A stretch of DNA of 64,000 bases from Azospirillum sp. (GCA_027486405.1 JAIXPD010000024.1:62001-126000); one strand, 5' to 3'. Counted from the first letter of the stretch, positions 7,756 through 16,781 are shown. Numbers and translations: made by a program. Notes: generated by a model not told the origin, from the sequence alone.

Positions 7756-7778
7756 TGACGGAGCGGACGGAGAAAGCG

Positions 7779-8558
7779 ATGGCGGTCAAACGGTGGGTGT
7801 CGGCGTTGGTGGTCGGGGTGGGGTTGTGGGCCACCGCCCCGGCGGCGATGGCGCAGGATGTGCTGGTGCTGGCCGCCGCCTCCACCAAGAACGCGGTGGA
7901 CGCGCTGGCTGCCCAATTCAAAGCCAAGACCGGGGTGGGTGTGACCAGTTCCTTTGCCGCGTCCTCGGCGCTGGCCAAGCAGATCGAGAATGGCGCGCCC
8001 GCCGATCTGTTCCTGTCCGCCGATCTCGATTGGATGGACTATCTGCACACGCGCAATCTCATCAAAACCGACAGCCGCATCAACCTGTTGGGCAACGCGT
8101 TGGTGGTGATCGCGCCCAAGGGATCGACGCTGAAACCGGAGCTGACGCCCGGCGGCAATCTGCCCGCCCTGATCGGCGACGGACGGCTGGCGACCGGCGA
8201 CCCCAGCAACGTGCCGGTCGGCAAATACGCCCAAGCCGCGCTGCAATCCCTTGGCCAATGGGCGCAGGTGGAACCGAAGCTGGCCCGCGCCGACAACGTG
8301 CGCGCGGCGCTGGCGCTGGTCAGCCGGGGCGAAGCGCCGCTGGGCATCGTCTACAGCACCGACGCGGCGGTCGATCCCGGCGTGACCGTGGTCGGCGTGT
8401 TCCCGGCGGACACGCACCCGGCCATCGTCTATCCCGCCGCGCTGACGGCGATCACGACCAACCCCAACGCCGCCAAGTTCCTGGCGTTCTTGACGTCCGC
8501 CGAGGGGCAGGCGGTGTTCCAGCAATTCGGCTTCGTGCCGATGGCCAAGACGCCGTAA
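7779..8558 (+). CDS. modA: Molybdate ABC transporter, periplasmic substrate-binding protein
   Basis: The 259-residue protein captures molybdate (and tungstate) in the periplasm for ModBC. It has a Sec signal peptide (MAVKRWVSALVVGVGLWA, cleavage after AMA) and the family motifs LAAASTKNAVDAL, SSALAKQIENGAPADLFLSA and DPSNVPVGKYA, which line the oxyanion pocket. The start at 7779 is chosen because it has a GGAG site five bases upstream, gives a clean signal peptide and lies downstream of the promoter. An in-frame ATG at 7692 would sit before the promoter. First gene of modABC, 10 bases before modB. Confidence 0.93.
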   Translation: MAVKRWVSALVVGVGLWATAPAAMAQDVLVLAAASTKNAVDALAAQFKAKTGVGVTSSFAASSALAKQIENGAPADLFLSADLDWMDYLHTRNLIKTDSRINLLGNALVVIAPKGSTLKPELTPGGNLPALIGDGRLATGDPSNVPVGKYAQAALQSLGQWAQVEPKLARADNVRAALALVSRGEAPLGIVYSTDAAVDPGVTVVGVFPADTHPAIVYPAALTAITTNPNAAKFLAFLTSAEGQAVFQQFGFVPMAKTP

Positions 8559-8568
8559 GCTGGCGGCC

Positions 8569-9264
8569 ATGGACCTGTTGTCACCGATGGAATGGACCGC
8601 CCTGCTTTTGAGCCTGCGGGTTGCCGGCTGGGCGATCGCGTGCAGCCTGCCGCTGGCGGTGCTGACCGCCTGGGCGCTGGGGCGTTATTCCTTTCCGGGA
8701 AAGACGCTAGTCGATGGTCTGGTGCATTTGCCGCTGGTCCTGCCGCCGGTGGTGGTCGGCTACATCCTGCTCGTCACCATGGGAACCAAGGGGGTGATCG
8801 GCGGCTGGCTGTTCCAGACCTTCGGCGTCCGCCTGATCTTCACGGCGGAGGGGGCCTCGCTGGCCGTCGCCGTCACCTCCTTTCCACTGATGGTGCGGGC
8901 GATCCGCCTGTCGGTGGAGGCCATCGATGGCGGGCTGGAGGCGGCGGCGCGCACGCTGGGGGCCGGGCCGGTGGACCGCTTTTTCACCATCCTGCTGCCG
9001 CTGATGGCGCCGGGCATCCTGTCCGGGGCCATCGTCGCCTTTGCCGCCGCGATGGGGGAGTTCGGCGCGGTCATCACCTTCGTGTCGAACATTCCGGGCC
9101 AGACGCAGACCCTGCCGCTGGCGATCTACGCCGCCACCCAGCAGCCCGACGGCGACGCGGTGGCCGCGCGGCTGGCGGTGATCTCCTTTTCGGTGGCGCT
9201 GGTGGCGCTGATGGCCTCGGAAATCGGTGCGCGCCGCCTGCGCCGTTTGATCGGGCAAGGGTAG
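8569..9264 (+). CDS. modB: Molybdate ABC transporter permease
   Basis: The 231-residue inner-membrane protein has five to six hydrophobic segments and the cytoplasmic EAA loop (LEAAARTLGAGPVDRFFTIL, about residues 124-143) that docks onto the ATPase. VTMGTKGVIGGWLF and GAVITFVSNIPGQTQTLPLAIY are typical of ModB. It starts 10 bases after modA and ends 9 bases before modC, so the three form one operon. Confidence 0.93.
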   Translation: MDLLSPMEWTALLLSLRVAGWAIACSLPLAVLTAWALGRYSFPGKTLVDGLVHLPLVLPPVVVGYILLVTMGTKGVIGGWLFQTFGVRLIFTAEGASLAVAVTSFPLMVRAIRLSVEAIDGGLEAAARTLGAGPVDRFFTILLPLMAPGILSGAIVAFAAAMGEFGAVITFVSNIPGQTQTLPLAIYAATQQPDGDAVAARLAVISFSVALVALMASEIGARRLRRLIGQG

Positions 9265-9273
9265 GGGGCCGCG

Positions 9274-10404
9274 ATGCCGGAGGCCGGGATGTTGGATGTG
9301 ACGATCCGTCGTCGCCTGGGGGATTTCACCCTGGACGTGGCGTTTCAGGCCGACAGGCGCGGCGTGACCGCTTTGTTCGGCCGGTCGGGGTCGGGCAAGA
9401 CCTCCGTCATCAACGCCATCGCCGGGCTATCGCGGCCGGACGCCGGGCGGATCCAGGTTGGCGGCACCGTGTTTTTTGACAGCGCCCGCCGCATCGATGT
9501 GCCGACCGAGCGGCGGCGGGTCGGCTATGTGTTCCAGGACTCCCGCCTGTTTCCCCACATGTCGGTGCGCAGCAATCTGGAATACGGCCTGCGCCGGGTT
9601 CCGGCGGCGGAGCGGCGGATCGCGCTGGAGCCGGTGGTGGAGCTGTTGGGGCTGGGCGGCCTGCTGGAGCGGCGGCCGCGCGGCCTGTCGGGCGGGGAAA
9701 CCCAGCGGGTGGCGCTGGGCCGTGCGCTGTTGGCGCAACCGCGCCTGCTGCTGATGGACGAGCCGATGGCCTCGCTCGACGCCGCGCGCAAGGCCGACAT
9801 CCTGCCCTACATCGAACGGCTGCGCGACGAGATGAACATCCCCATCGTGCTCGTCAGCCACGCGGTGGACGAGGTGGTGCGGCTGGCCACCACCATGGTG
9901 CTGATCGCCGAGGGGCGGGTGGTGGCGAGCGGGCCGGTGGGCGCGGTGATGGGGCGGCTCGACCTGTCGGCGCAAAGCGGGATGCGGGACGCGGGCGCGG
10001 TGCTGGATTTGATCGTGGAGTCGCACCACGAGTCGGACGGCTTGAGCGTGTTGGCCTTCGACGGCGGGCGGTTGACCGTGCCGCGAGTCGCGCGCCCGGT
10101 GGGGGCCGCTTTGCGGCTGCACATTCACGCCCGCGACGTCATCGTCGCCCTGTCGCCGCCCAGTGGGATGAGCGTGCGCAACGCGCTGTCGGGCGTGGTG
10201 AGGGCGGTGGCCGAGTCGGGGCCATCCTCGGCGGATGTGCAGATCGCGGTCGGTGGTTCCGTCCTGATCGCCCGCATCACCCGCGCGGCGGTGCGCGAGC
10301 TGGATTTGAGGCCGGGTCGCCCGGTGACGGCGCTGGTCAAGGGCGTGGCCTTCGAGTCCGCCGACGCGGCGGCGGTTGGGCGCGCGCGGGTGGTGGATGT
10401 CTAG
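9274..10404 (+). CDS. modC: Molybdate ABC transporter ATP-binding protein with C-terminal TOBE/Mop domain
   Basis: The 376-residue ATPase energises molybdate import. The N-terminal ABC domain shows Walker A GRSGSGKTS near residue 40, the LSGGETQRVALGRALL signature near 139 and Walker B LLLMDEPMASLD near 165. The C-terminal third (about 290-365) is a Mop/TOBE regulatory domain, seen as MSVRNALSGVV and ITRAAVRELDL, that can bind molybdate and give trans-inhibition. An ATG at 9289 with a GGAGG site five bases upstream is an alternative start that would shorten the protein by five residues. No modE gene lies in the window. Confidence 0.93.
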   Translation: MPEAGMLDVTIRRRLGDFTLDVAFQADRRGVTALFGRSGSGKTSVINAIAGLSRPDAGRIQVGGTVFFDSARRIDVPTERRRVGYVFQDSRLFPHMSVRSNLEYGLRRVPAAERRIALEPVVELLGLGGLLERRPRGLSGGETQRVALGRALLAQPRLLLMDEPMASLDAARKADILPYIERLRDEMNIPIVLVSHAVDEVVRLATTMVLIAEGRVVASGPVGAVMGRLDLSAQSGMRDAGAVLDLIVESHHESDGLSVLAFDGGRLTVPRVARPVGAALRLHIHARDVIVALSPPSGMSVRNALSGVVRAVAESGPSSADVQIAVGGSVLIARITRAAVRELDLRPGRPVTALVKGVAFESADAAAVGRARVVDV

Positions 10405-10418
10405 AAACCCTCGGGTTT
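10405..10418 (+). terminator. Weak stem-loop after modC
   Basis: AAACCC-TC-GGGTTT lies directly after the modC stop, and a T-rich stretch (GGTTTTTGGTGATGGTTTTTT, broken by other bases) follows 10-30 bases on. The stem is short, so this is only a possible intrinsic terminator. Confidence 0.35.
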
Positions 10419-10554
10419 TGGCGGCGGTTTTTGGTGATGGTTTTTTCAGACGACACAACCGTTTGCGGTGCGACGACGCGGCCCAATCGATGAGGCCCGC
10501 TCCCCCTCTTTTTGTTTGACCGGCGGACGGCCTCTGTGGCTCCATCGAATCACC

Positions 10555-10944
10555 ATGACGATGATGACCTCGCTCGCCGACTCCCTCGCCCGCGCCGCGA
10601 AAAGCGCGCTCCGCCAGGCCATTTTGCCGGGCGTGTGCGCCTGCATCACGGCGTATTTCGCCTATTACGCGGTGCATGGGGATCGCGGTCTGGTCGCCAT
10701 GAAGCAGATCAAGAGCGAGATCGCCCAGGCCGAAGCGGTGCTGCAACAGCTCCGCAACGAGCGGGAACGCATGGAACGACGTGCCCAACTGCTGCGCGGC
10801 GACAACCTGGACCGCGACATGCTGGACGAGCGGGCGCGCACGATGTTGAACCTGTCGAACCCGCGCGACGTGGTTGTGACGCTGCCCAAGCTGTACGACG
10901 CCGAGGAGACGGCGGTGGAGAAGCGGCCCAAATCAGTCAATTAA
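10555..10944 (+). CDS. ftsB: Septum formation initiator, FtsB/DivIC family
   Basis: The 129-residue protein has a single membrane segment at about residues 23-42 (ILPGVCACITAYFAYYAVHG), followed by a coiled coil (about 48-80, rich in Q, E and R) and a short C-terminal domain with ERARTMLNLSNPRDVVV, the plan of FtsB in the FtsQLB division complex. Its place directly before pdhA is conserved in many alphaproteobacteria. The ATG at 10555 is preferred; another ATG six bases later is possible, and a longer frame from 10468 is not supported by family length. Its stop codon lies inside a palindrome. Confidence 0.8.
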   Translation: MTMMTSLADSLARAAKSALRQAILPGVCACITAYFAYYAVHGDRGLVAMKQIKSEIAQAEAVLQQLRNERERMERRAQLLRGDNLDRDMLDERARTMLNLSNPRDVVVTLPKLYDAEETAVEKRPKSVN

Positions 10945-10960
10945 CCGAATATCGGTTAAT
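10940..10960. promoter_or_regulatory. Perfect palindrome over the ftsB stop codon, upstream of the pdh promoter
   Basis: Arms ATTAACCGA (10940-10948) and TCGGTTAAT (10952-10960) are exact complements with a three-base spacer. The arms are AT-rich and an A-run, not a T-run, follows, so an operator is likelier than a terminator. It lies 28 bases upstream of the candidate -35 of the pdh operon, a natural site for an activator or repressor of pyruvate dehydrogenase. The protein that binds is unknown. Confidence 0.5.
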
Positions 10961-10987
10961 CAGAAATCCGCCTTAAAAAACAGATGT

Positions 10988-11016
10988 TTGCGCGAGCGCC
11001 CAAGCTCGTGTACTGT
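10988..11016 (+). promoter_or_regulatory. Candidate promoter of the pdhABC-lpd operon
   Basis: -35 TTGCGC (10988-10993), 17-base spacer, -10 TACTGT (11011-11016). Transcription would begin near 11023 and give a leader of about 95 bases before pdhA. The hexamers match the consensus moderately. Confidence 0.4.
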
Positions 11017-11066
11017 GCGCGCCATAGCCGCTTCCGGTGCGGGATTTTGCACGCCCGCAACGTTAC

Positions 11067-11099
11067 GGCGACGACGGTTGGTTCAAGACCGTCGCCGCG
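11067..11099 (+). other. Stem-loop in the pdhA leader
   Basis: GCGACGACGGT and ACCGTCGCCGC form an 11-bp stem with one mismatch around a nine-base loop (TGGTTCAAG), ending about 12 bases before the GGGGAGG ribosome site of pdhA. It could modulate stability or ribosome access. No match to a known riboswitch class is recognised. Confidence 0.4.
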
Positions 11100-11118
11100 T
11101 GAACCCTGGGGAGGAAAC

Positions 11119-12129
11119 ATGGCCGCGTCCCGACGCCGTCCGAAGGCGCAAACCGAGTCTGCGCCCGCTCAAGCCGTTTCAACCGAAGAGCTGCTCCATT
11201 ATTACCGTGAGATGCTGCTCATCCGCCGTTTCGAAGAAAAGGCGGGCCAGCTCTATGGCATGGGCCTGATCGGCGGTTTCTGCCATCTCTACATCGGCCA
11301 GGAAGCCGTCGTTGTCGGCATCCAATCCGCGCTGAACGAAGGCGACAGCGTCATCACCAGCTACCGTGACCACGGCCATATGCTGGCCTGCGGCATGGAC
11401 GCCAAGGGCGTGATGGCCGAGCTGACCGGCCGCCGTGGCGGCTATTCGCACGGCAAGGGCGGCTCGATGCACATGTTCAGCCGCGAGAAGAATTTCTACG
11501 GCGGCCACGGCATCGTCGGCGGTCAGGTGCCGTTGGGGACCGGTCTGGCCTTCGCGCACAAGTACCTGAAGGATGGCGGCATCTCGGCGGTCTATTGCGG
11601 CGACGGCGCGATCAACCAGGGTCAGGTTTACGAGAGCTTCAACATGGCGGCGCTGTGGAAGCTGCCGGTGCTCTTCGTCATCGAAAACAACAAGTACGCC
11701 ATGGGGACCTCGCAGGAGCGCGCCTCGGCCGGTGAACTGCATCAGCGCGGGGCCTCCTATGGCATCCCCGGCTATCAGGTGAACGGCATGGACGTTCTGG
11801 AGGTCAAGGCCGCCGCCGACCAGTGGGTGAACTACATCCGCGAAGGCAACGGCCCGGTCATCCTGGAAATGAAGACCTACCGCTACCGTGGTCACTCGAT
11901 GTCCGATCCGGCCAAGTATCGGACGAAGGAAGAGGTCGAGAAGATGCGGTCGGAATCCGATCCCATCGACCAGCTCAAGGCCAAGCTTCTCGCCGGTGGC
12001 CACGCCGACGAGGACAAGCTGAAGGAAATCGACCGCGAGGTGAAAGCCATCGTGATCGAATCGGCGGAATTCGCCCAGCAAAGCCCTGAGCCGGACGCGT
12101 CGGAACTCTGGACCGACGTCCTCCTCTAA
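11119..12129 (+). CDS. pdhA: Pyruvate dehydrogenase E1 component, alpha subunit
   Basis: The 336-residue E1-alpha, with E1-beta, decarboxylates pyruvate using thiamine diphosphate and passes the acetyl group to lipoyl-E2. The thiamine motif runs from GDGAINQGQVYESFNMAALW to FVIENN (about residues 156-190), and YRYRGHSMSDPAKYR is the conserved E1-alpha loop. The start at 11119 has a strong GGGGAGGAAAC ribosome site; an in-frame start at 10984 would lie before the likely promoter. Downstream pdhB follows after 78 bases. Confidence 0.96.
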   Translation: MAASRRRPKAQTESAPAQAVSTEELLHYYREMLLIRRFEEKAGQLYGMGLIGGFCHLYIGQEAVVVGIQSALNEGDSVITSYRDHGHMLACGMDAKGVMAELTGRRGGYSHGKGGSMHMFSREKNFYGGHGIVGGQVPLGTGLAFAHKYLKDGGISAVYCGDGAINQGQVYESFNMAALWKLPVLFVIENNKYAMGTSQERASAGELHQRGASYGIPGYQVNGMDVLEVKAAADQWVNYIREGNGPVILEMKTYRYRGHSMSDPAKYRTKEEVEKMRSESDPIDQLKAKLLAGGHADEDKLKEIDREVKAIVIESAEFAQQSPEPDASELWTDVLL

Positions 12130-12207
12130 TCCCAACGATCAACGAACAGCGGACGCGGCGTTTGAGGGACGGGAAACCGGAGACCCCACGCCGCCGGAGG
12201 TTGAGGA

Positions 12208-13587
12208 ATGCCGATCGAAGTGCTGATGCCGGCCCTGTCCCCCACCATGACCGAGGGGAAGCTGGCGAAGTGGCTGAAGAAGGAAGGTGACTCGGTGAAG
12301 TCCGGCGAGGTTCTCGCCGAGATCGAAACCGACAAGGCGACGATGGAAGTCGAGGCGGTGGACGAAGGCCGCATCGGCAAGATCCTGATCGCTGAAGGCA
12401 CCGACAACGTCGCGGTGAACACCCCCATCGCCGTCCTGTTGGAAGAGGGCGAGGACGCCAGCGCGCTGACCGCCGCTCCGGCTCCGGCTCCGGCCCCCGT
12501 CGCGGCCCCGGCCCCGGTTGTGGCCGAGGCTCCGGCCGCCGCCCCGACCGTTCCGGCGGCTCCGGTCGCCGAAACGGATGCGGAGGAGGAGAAGTTCTTC
12601 GCTAAGACCACCAAGCGCACGGTGCGTGAAGCGCTGCGCGACGCCATGGCCGAGGAAATGCGCCGTGACGACAAGGTGTTCGTCATGGGCGAAGAGGTGG
12701 CCCAGTATCAGGGCGCCTACAAGGTCACGCAGGGCCTGTTGCAGGAGTTCGGTGACGCGCGCGTCATCGACACCCCGATCACCGAAATCGGCTTCGCCGG
12801 TCTGGGTGTCGGCGCGTCCTTCAAGGGTCTGCGCCCGGTTGTCGAGTTCATGACGTTCAACTTCGCCATGCAGGCGATTGACCACATCATCAACTCCGCC
12901 GCCAAGACGCTGTACATGTCGGGCGGCCAGATGGGCAGCCCCATCGTGTTCCGTGGCCCGAACGGTGCCGCCGCCCGTGTGGGCGCGCAGCACTCCCAGT
13001 GCTACGCCTCCTGGTACGCCCATTGCCCGGGTCTGAAGGTCATCGCCCCCTGGTCGGCGGCGGACGCCAAGGGCCTGTTGAAGGCGGCGATCCGCGACCC
13101 GAACCCGGTCGTGTTCCTGGAAAACGAAATCCTCTACGGCCAGAGCTTCGAGGTTCCGGACGACGAGGAGTTCGTGCTGCCGATCGGCAAGGCCAAGATC
13201 GAGCGCAAGGGCAAGGACGTCACCATCACCGCCTTCTCGATCATGGTCGGCCACGCGCTGGCCGCCGCCGAGATCCTGGCGCAGGAGGGCATCGACGCGG
13301 AGGTCATCAACCTGCGCACGATCCGTCCGCTCGACACCGCCACCATCGTCAACAGCGTCAAGAAGACCAACCGTTTGGTGTCGGTCGAAGAAGGCTGGCC
13401 GTTCGCCGGCATCGGCTCCGAAATGGCCGCGCTGATGATGGAAGAGGCCTTCGACTATCTCGACGCGCCGGTGATCCGCGTGGCGGGCGTTGACGTGCCG
13501 ATGCCCTACGCCGCCAACCTGGAAAAGCTGGCGCTGCCGCAGGTGGACGACATCGTCAAGGCCGCCAAGCGCGCCTGCTACCGTTGA
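12208..13587 (+). CDS. pdhB: Pyruvate dehydrogenase E1 component, beta subunit with N-terminal lipoyl domain
   Basis: The 459-residue protein begins with a complete lipoyl domain (about 1-80; lipoyl Lys in [12 protein letters not shown] near residue 46), an Ala/Pro linker (about 85-125), then the E1-beta transketolase-like domain ([18 protein letters not shown] onward, with [20 protein letters not shown]). The lipoyl-E1beta fusion is a known alphaproteobacterial arrangement. Its lipoyl domain is almost identical, also in DNA, to that of pdhC. It ends 16 bases before pdhC. Confidence 0.96.
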   Translation: MPIEVLMPALSPTMTEGKLAKWLKKEGDSVKSGEVLAEIETDKATMEVEAVDEGRIGKILIAEGTDNVAVNTPIAVLLEEGEDASALTAAPAPAPAPVAAPAPVVAEAPAAAPTVPAAPVAETDAEEEKFFAKTTKRTVREALRDAMAEEMRRDDKVFVMGEEVAQYQGAYKVTQGLLQEFGDARVIDTPITEIGFAGLGVGASFKGLRPVVEFMTFNFAMQAIDHIINSAAKTLYMSGGQMGSPIVFRGPNGAAARVGAQHSQCYASWYAHCPGLKVIAPWSAADAKGLLKAAIRDPNPVVFLENEILYGQSFEVPDDEEFVLPIGKAKIERKGKDVTITAFSIMVGHALAAAEILAQEGIDAEVINLRTIRPLDTATIVNSVKKTNRLVSVEEGWPFAGIGSEMAALMMEEAFDYLDAPVIRVAGVDVPMPYAANLEKLALPQVDDIVKAAKRACYR

Positions 13588-13603
13588 GAGGAGGGCTGAC
13601 ACG

Positions 13604-14932
13604 ATGACCGTTCAGATTCTGATGCCCGCCCTCTCCCCCACGATGACCGAGGGCAACCTCGCCAAGTGGCTGAAGAAGGAAGGCGACACGGTGAAGTCCG
13701 GCGAGGTTCTCGCCGAGATCGAAACCGACAAGGCGACGATGGAAGTCGAAGCCGTCGACGAAGGCCGCATCGGCAAGATCCTGATCCCCGCCGGGACGCA
13801 GGGCGTGGCGGTGAACACCCCCATCGCCATCCTGCTGGAAGAGGGCGAGGACGAGAGCGCGCTCTCGGCTCCGGTGGCGGCTCCCGCCGCTGCCGCCGCT
13901 CCGGCCCCGGTTGCCGCCGCCGCCGCGCCCGCCGCTGCCGCTCCGGCGGCGTCGGCTCCGGCGTCGGCCCCGCAGGCCGGTGGTGCGCGTCTGTTCGCCA
14001 GCCCGCTGGCCCGTCGCATCGCCGAACAGGCCGGGGTTGACCTGAAGTCGGTTAAGGGGACCGGCCCGAACGGCCGGATCGTCAAGGCCGACGTGGAGGC
14101 CGCCAAGGCCGCCGGTCCGGCCAAGGCCGCCCCGGCCCCGGTCGCGGCCGCCGCGCCGGTAGCCGCCGCCCCGGCTCCGGCCCCCGTCGCCGCCCCGGCC
14201 CCGAAGGCCGCCGGTGTGGACGCCAAGGAGCTGTCGGACAAGCTCGGCATGACCTACACGGCCATTCCGAACAGCGGCATGCGCAAGGTCATCGCCCGTC
14301 GTCTGGGCGAGGCCAAGCAGACCGTTCCGCACTTCTACCTGACCGTCGACATCGAACTCGACGCGCTGCTGAAGACGCGGACGGAGCTGAACAGCCGGTC
14401 GGACGCCTACAAGCTGTCGGTCAACGACTTCGTCATCCGCGCGGTCGCGCTGGCGCTGAAGAAGGTTCCGGCGGCCAACGCCGCCTGGACCGACGAGGCG
14501 ATCCTGCAATACGATCACGCCGACGTGTCGGTGGCGGTCGCCACCCCGACCGGCCTGATCACCCCGATCATCAAGAAGGCCGAGGGCAAGGGTCTGGCCC
14601 AAATCTCGTCCGAGATGAAGGATCTGGCCAAGCGCGCCCGCGATGGCAAGCTGAAGCCGGAAGAGTTCCAGGGCGGCACCTTCTCGATCTCCAACCTCGG
14701 CATGTTCGGGGTGAAGGAGTTCGCGGCGATCATCAACCCGCCGCAGGGCTGCATCCTGGCGGTTGGTGCGGGTGAGCAGCGTCCGGTGGTGAAGAACGGC
14801 GCGTTGGCCGTCGCCACCGTGATGAGCTGCACGCTGTCGGTGGACCACCGTGTGGTCGATGGCGCGGTTGGCGCGGAATTCCTTGCGGCTTTCAAGAAGC
14901 TGATCGAGGATCCGTTGTCGATGCTGCTCTGA
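13604..14932 (+). CDS. pdhC: Pyruvate dehydrogenase E2, dihydrolipoyl acetyltransferase
   Basis: The 442-residue E2 core has one lipoyl domain (about 1-80), a long Ala/Pro linker, a peripheral subunit-binding domain ([20 protein letters not shown], about 129-165) that holds E1 and E3, a second Ala/Pro linker, and the acyltransferase domain with the catalytic DHRVVDG near the C-terminus (His about 415, Asp about 419). The start at 13604 is set by a GAGGAGGG ribosome site and the lipoyl domain start [14 protein letters not shown]. It transfers the acetyl group to CoA. Second linker and lipoyl sequences repeat those of pdhB. Confidence 0.96.
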   Translation: MTVQILMPALSPTMTEGNLAKWLKKEGDTVKSGEVLAEIETDKATMEVEAVDEGRIGKILIPAGTQGVAVNTPIAILLEEGEDESALSAPVAAPAAAAAPAPVAAAAAPAAAAPAASAPASAPQAGGARLFASPLARRIAEQAGVDLKSVKGTGPNGRIVKADVEAAKAAGPAKAAPAPVAAAAPVAAAPAPAPVAAPAPKAAGVDAKELSDKLGMTYTAIPNSGMRKVIARRLGEAKQTVPHFYLTVDIELDALLKTRTELNSRSDAYKLSVNDFVIRAVALALKKVPAANAAWTDEAILQYDHADVSVAVATPTGLITPIIKKAEGKGLAQISSEMKDLAKRARDGKLKPEEFQGGTFSISNLGMFGVKEFAAIINPPQGCILAVGAGEQRPVVKNGALAVATVMSCTLSVDHRVVDGAVGAEFLAAFKKLIEDPLSMLL

Positions 14933-14953
14933 CCCGACCAAGGGAGCCGGATT

Positions 14954-15256
14954 GTGTCCACCAGCCTTGCCCCGCTGCGCGCCGAAATCGACGCCATCGA
15001 CGACGAGATCGTCGCGCTGTTGGGAAAACGTTTGTCCGTCGTCCACCGGGTGGCCCAGGTGAAGCAGGCCGAGGGTCTGCCCGCCGTGCTGCCCGACCGC
15101 ATCGAAGCGGTGAAGGCGCGGGCGGCTGAACGCGGCAAGGCGCATGGGCTGGATCCGGCTTTCATGGCCACCCTGTACCAGACGATCATCGACGAGGCGT
15201 GCCGGGTCGAAGAGGGCATCTTTGCCGCCGGAACCCAGGACGCGCCTCGCTCCTGA
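14954..15256 (+). CDS. Chorismate mutase-like protein (AroQ fold)
   Basis: The 100-residue protein fits the all-helical AroQ chorismate mutase family, which rearranges chorismate to prephenate for Phe and Tyr synthesis. Residues that align with the E. coli active site are Arg9, Arg25, Lys36, Asp47/Arg48, Glu50 and Gln82. It starts with GTG at 14954 after an AGGGAG site. It lies 21 bases after pdhC and 15 bases before lpd, so it is embedded in the pyruvate dehydrogenase operon, which is not a usual place for an aromatic biosynthesis gene. An isochorismate-lyase-like role cannot be excluded. Confidence 0.8.
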   Translation: MSTSLAPLRAEIDAIDDEIVALLGKRLSVVHRVAQVKQAEGLPAVLPDRIEAVKARAAERGKAHGLDPAFMATLYQTIIDEACRVEEGIFAAGTQDAPRS

Positions 15257-15271
15257 ATGGGGAGAACACCC

Positions 15272-16669
15272 TTGGCCGACATGAATTACGACGTCATCGT
15301 CATCGGCGGCGGGCCGGGCGGTTACGTGGCGGCGATCCGCGCCGCGCAATTGGGCCTGCACACCGCCGTCATCGAGCGTGAAAACCTGGGCGGCATCTGC
15401 CTGAACTGGGGCTGCATCCCGACCAAGGCGCTGCTGCGGTCCGCCGAAGTGCTGCATCTGGCCAAGCACGCCGCCGATTACGGCCTGGTCGTGCAAAACC
15501 CGACCTTCGACCTGGAAAAGGTCGTGGCGCGTTCGCGCAAGGTCGCCGGTCAGCTCAACGGCGGCGTCAAGCACCTGCTGAAGAAGAACAAGGTCACGGT
15601 CATCGAAGGCTCCGCCAAGCTGGCGGGCAAGGGGCAGGTCGCGGTGTCGAAGGGCAACGCGCCGGTCGGCACCTTTGGGGCCAAGCACATCATCATCGCC
15701 ACCGGTGCCCGCGCCCGCACGCTGCCCGGCCTGGAAGACGATGGCAAGCTGGTCTGGACCTACCGCAAGGCGATGACGCCGGACGTCATGCCCAAGTCGC
15801 TGCTGGTCATTGGATCCGGGGCCATCGGCATCGAATTCGCCAGCTTCTACAACGCGCTGGGTGCGAAGGTCACGGTCGTCGAGGTGATGGACCGCATCCT
15901 GCCGGTCGAGGACGAGGAAATCTCCGGCCTCGCCCGCAAGGCGTTCGAAAAGCAGGGCATGCGCGTCATCACCGGCGGCAAGGCCGGGAACCTGCGCAAG
16001 GGGGCCGACAGCGTCACCGTGGCGGTCGAGCATGGCGGCAAGACGGAGGACATCACCGTTGACCGCGTGATCGTCGCCGTCGGCATCTCGCCGAACACGG
16101 AGAATCTCGGGCTGGAAAACACCAAGGTCAAGACCGACCGTGGCCACATCCAGACCAACCCCTATTGCGAGACCGACGAGCCGGGCGTCTACGCCATCGG
16201 CGACGTCACCGGCGCGCCCTGGTTGGCCCACAAGGCCAGCCACGAGGGCGTGATCGTGGCGGAGCACATCGCGGGCAAGCACCCGCACCCGCTGAACGTC
16301 CGCAACATCCCGGGCTGCACCTATTCCCATCCGCAGGTCGCCTCGGTCGGCCTGACGGAGAAGAAGGCCAAGGAGCTGGGCTATGAGGTGAAGGTCGGCC
16401 GCTTCCCCTTCGTGGGCAACGGCAAGGCCATCGCGCTGGGCGAACCGGAGGGGCTGGTCAAGACCATCTTCGACGCCAAGACCGGCGAACTGCTGGGCGC
16501 GCACATGATCGGTGCCGAGGTGACGGAGCTGATCCAGGGTTACGGCGTCGCCAAGACCATGGAAACCACCGAAGCCGAACTGATGCACACGGTGTTCCCG
16601 CACCCGACCCTGTCGGAAATGATGCATGAGTCGGTGCTTGATGCCTATGGGCGCGCGATCCATTTCTAA
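15272..16669 (+). CDS. lpd: Dihydrolipoyl dehydrogenase (E3)
   Basis: The 465-residue flavoprotein reoxidises dihydrolipoyl groups of the dehydrogenase complex with NAD. It has the FAD motif VIGGGPGGYVAA, the redox pair in GGICLNWGCIPTK (Cys43 and Cys48), a second Rossmann motif VIGSGAIGIEF and the C-terminal HPTLSE with the catalytic His-Glu pair. The Trp in CLNWGC, instead of the more common Val, is seen in one branch of E3 enzymes. A TTG start at 15272 is chosen because GGGGAGA lies six bases upstream; the ATG at 15281 is in frame but too far from that site. Confidence 0.93.
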   Translation: MADMNYDVIVIGGGPGGYVAAIRAAQLGLHTAVIERENLGGICLNWGCIPTKALLRSAEVLHLAKHAADYGLVVQNPTFDLEKVVARSRKVAGQLNGGVKHLLKKNKVTVIEGSAKLAGKGQVAVSKGNAPVGTFGAKHIIIATGARARTLPGLEDDGKLVWTYRKAMTPDVMPKSLLVIGSGAIGIEFASFYNALGAKVTVVEVMDRILPVEDEEISGLARKAFEKQGMRVITGGKAGNLRKGADSVTVAVEHGGKTEDITVDRVIVAVGISPNTENLGLENTKVKTDRGHIQTNPYCETDEPGVYAIGDVTGAPWLAHKASHEGVIVAEHIAGKHPHPLNVRNIPGCTYSHPQVASVGLTEKKAKELGYEVKVGRFPFVGNGKAIALGEPEGLVKTIFDAKTGELLGAHMIGAEVTELIQGYGVAKTMETTEAELMHTVFPHPTLSEMMHESVLDAYGRAIHF

Positions 16670-16701
16670 GCTGGATCGTCGTTCCTGATCCTGTGATGCG
16701 A

Positions 16702-16727
16702 CATGCCCGGCCCCACAGCCGGGCATG
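16702..16727 (+). terminator. Stem-loop after lpd
   Basis: CATGCCCGGC and GCCGGGCATG make a perfect 10-bp stem with a six-base loop, 33 bases after the lpd stop. No T-run follows, so it may end the pdh transcript with help or protect its 3' end. Confidence 0.55.
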
Positions 16728-16752
16728 ACCGCATCGCAGGCTGTGTTTCAGC

Positions 16753-16781
16753 TTGACCGGGCGCGCGATCCGGCCTATGCG
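16753..16781 (+). promoter_or_regulatory. Candidate lipA promoter
   Basis: -35 TTGACC (16753-16758), 17-base spacer, -10 TATGCG (16776-16781). It lies after the stem-loop that follows lpd and would give lipA its own transcript with a leader of about 88 bases. Confidence 0.4.

Noticed and set aside
7692-7778. Upstream in-frame start of modA at 7692
   Set aside because: It would lie before the promoter and ModE-like box and would bury the signal peptide.
13556-16726. Minus-strand open frame of over 1,000 codons opposite pdhC and lpd
   Set aside because: It is a mirror of highly biased codon use in two certain genes, has no recognisable domain and spans several real gene boundaries.
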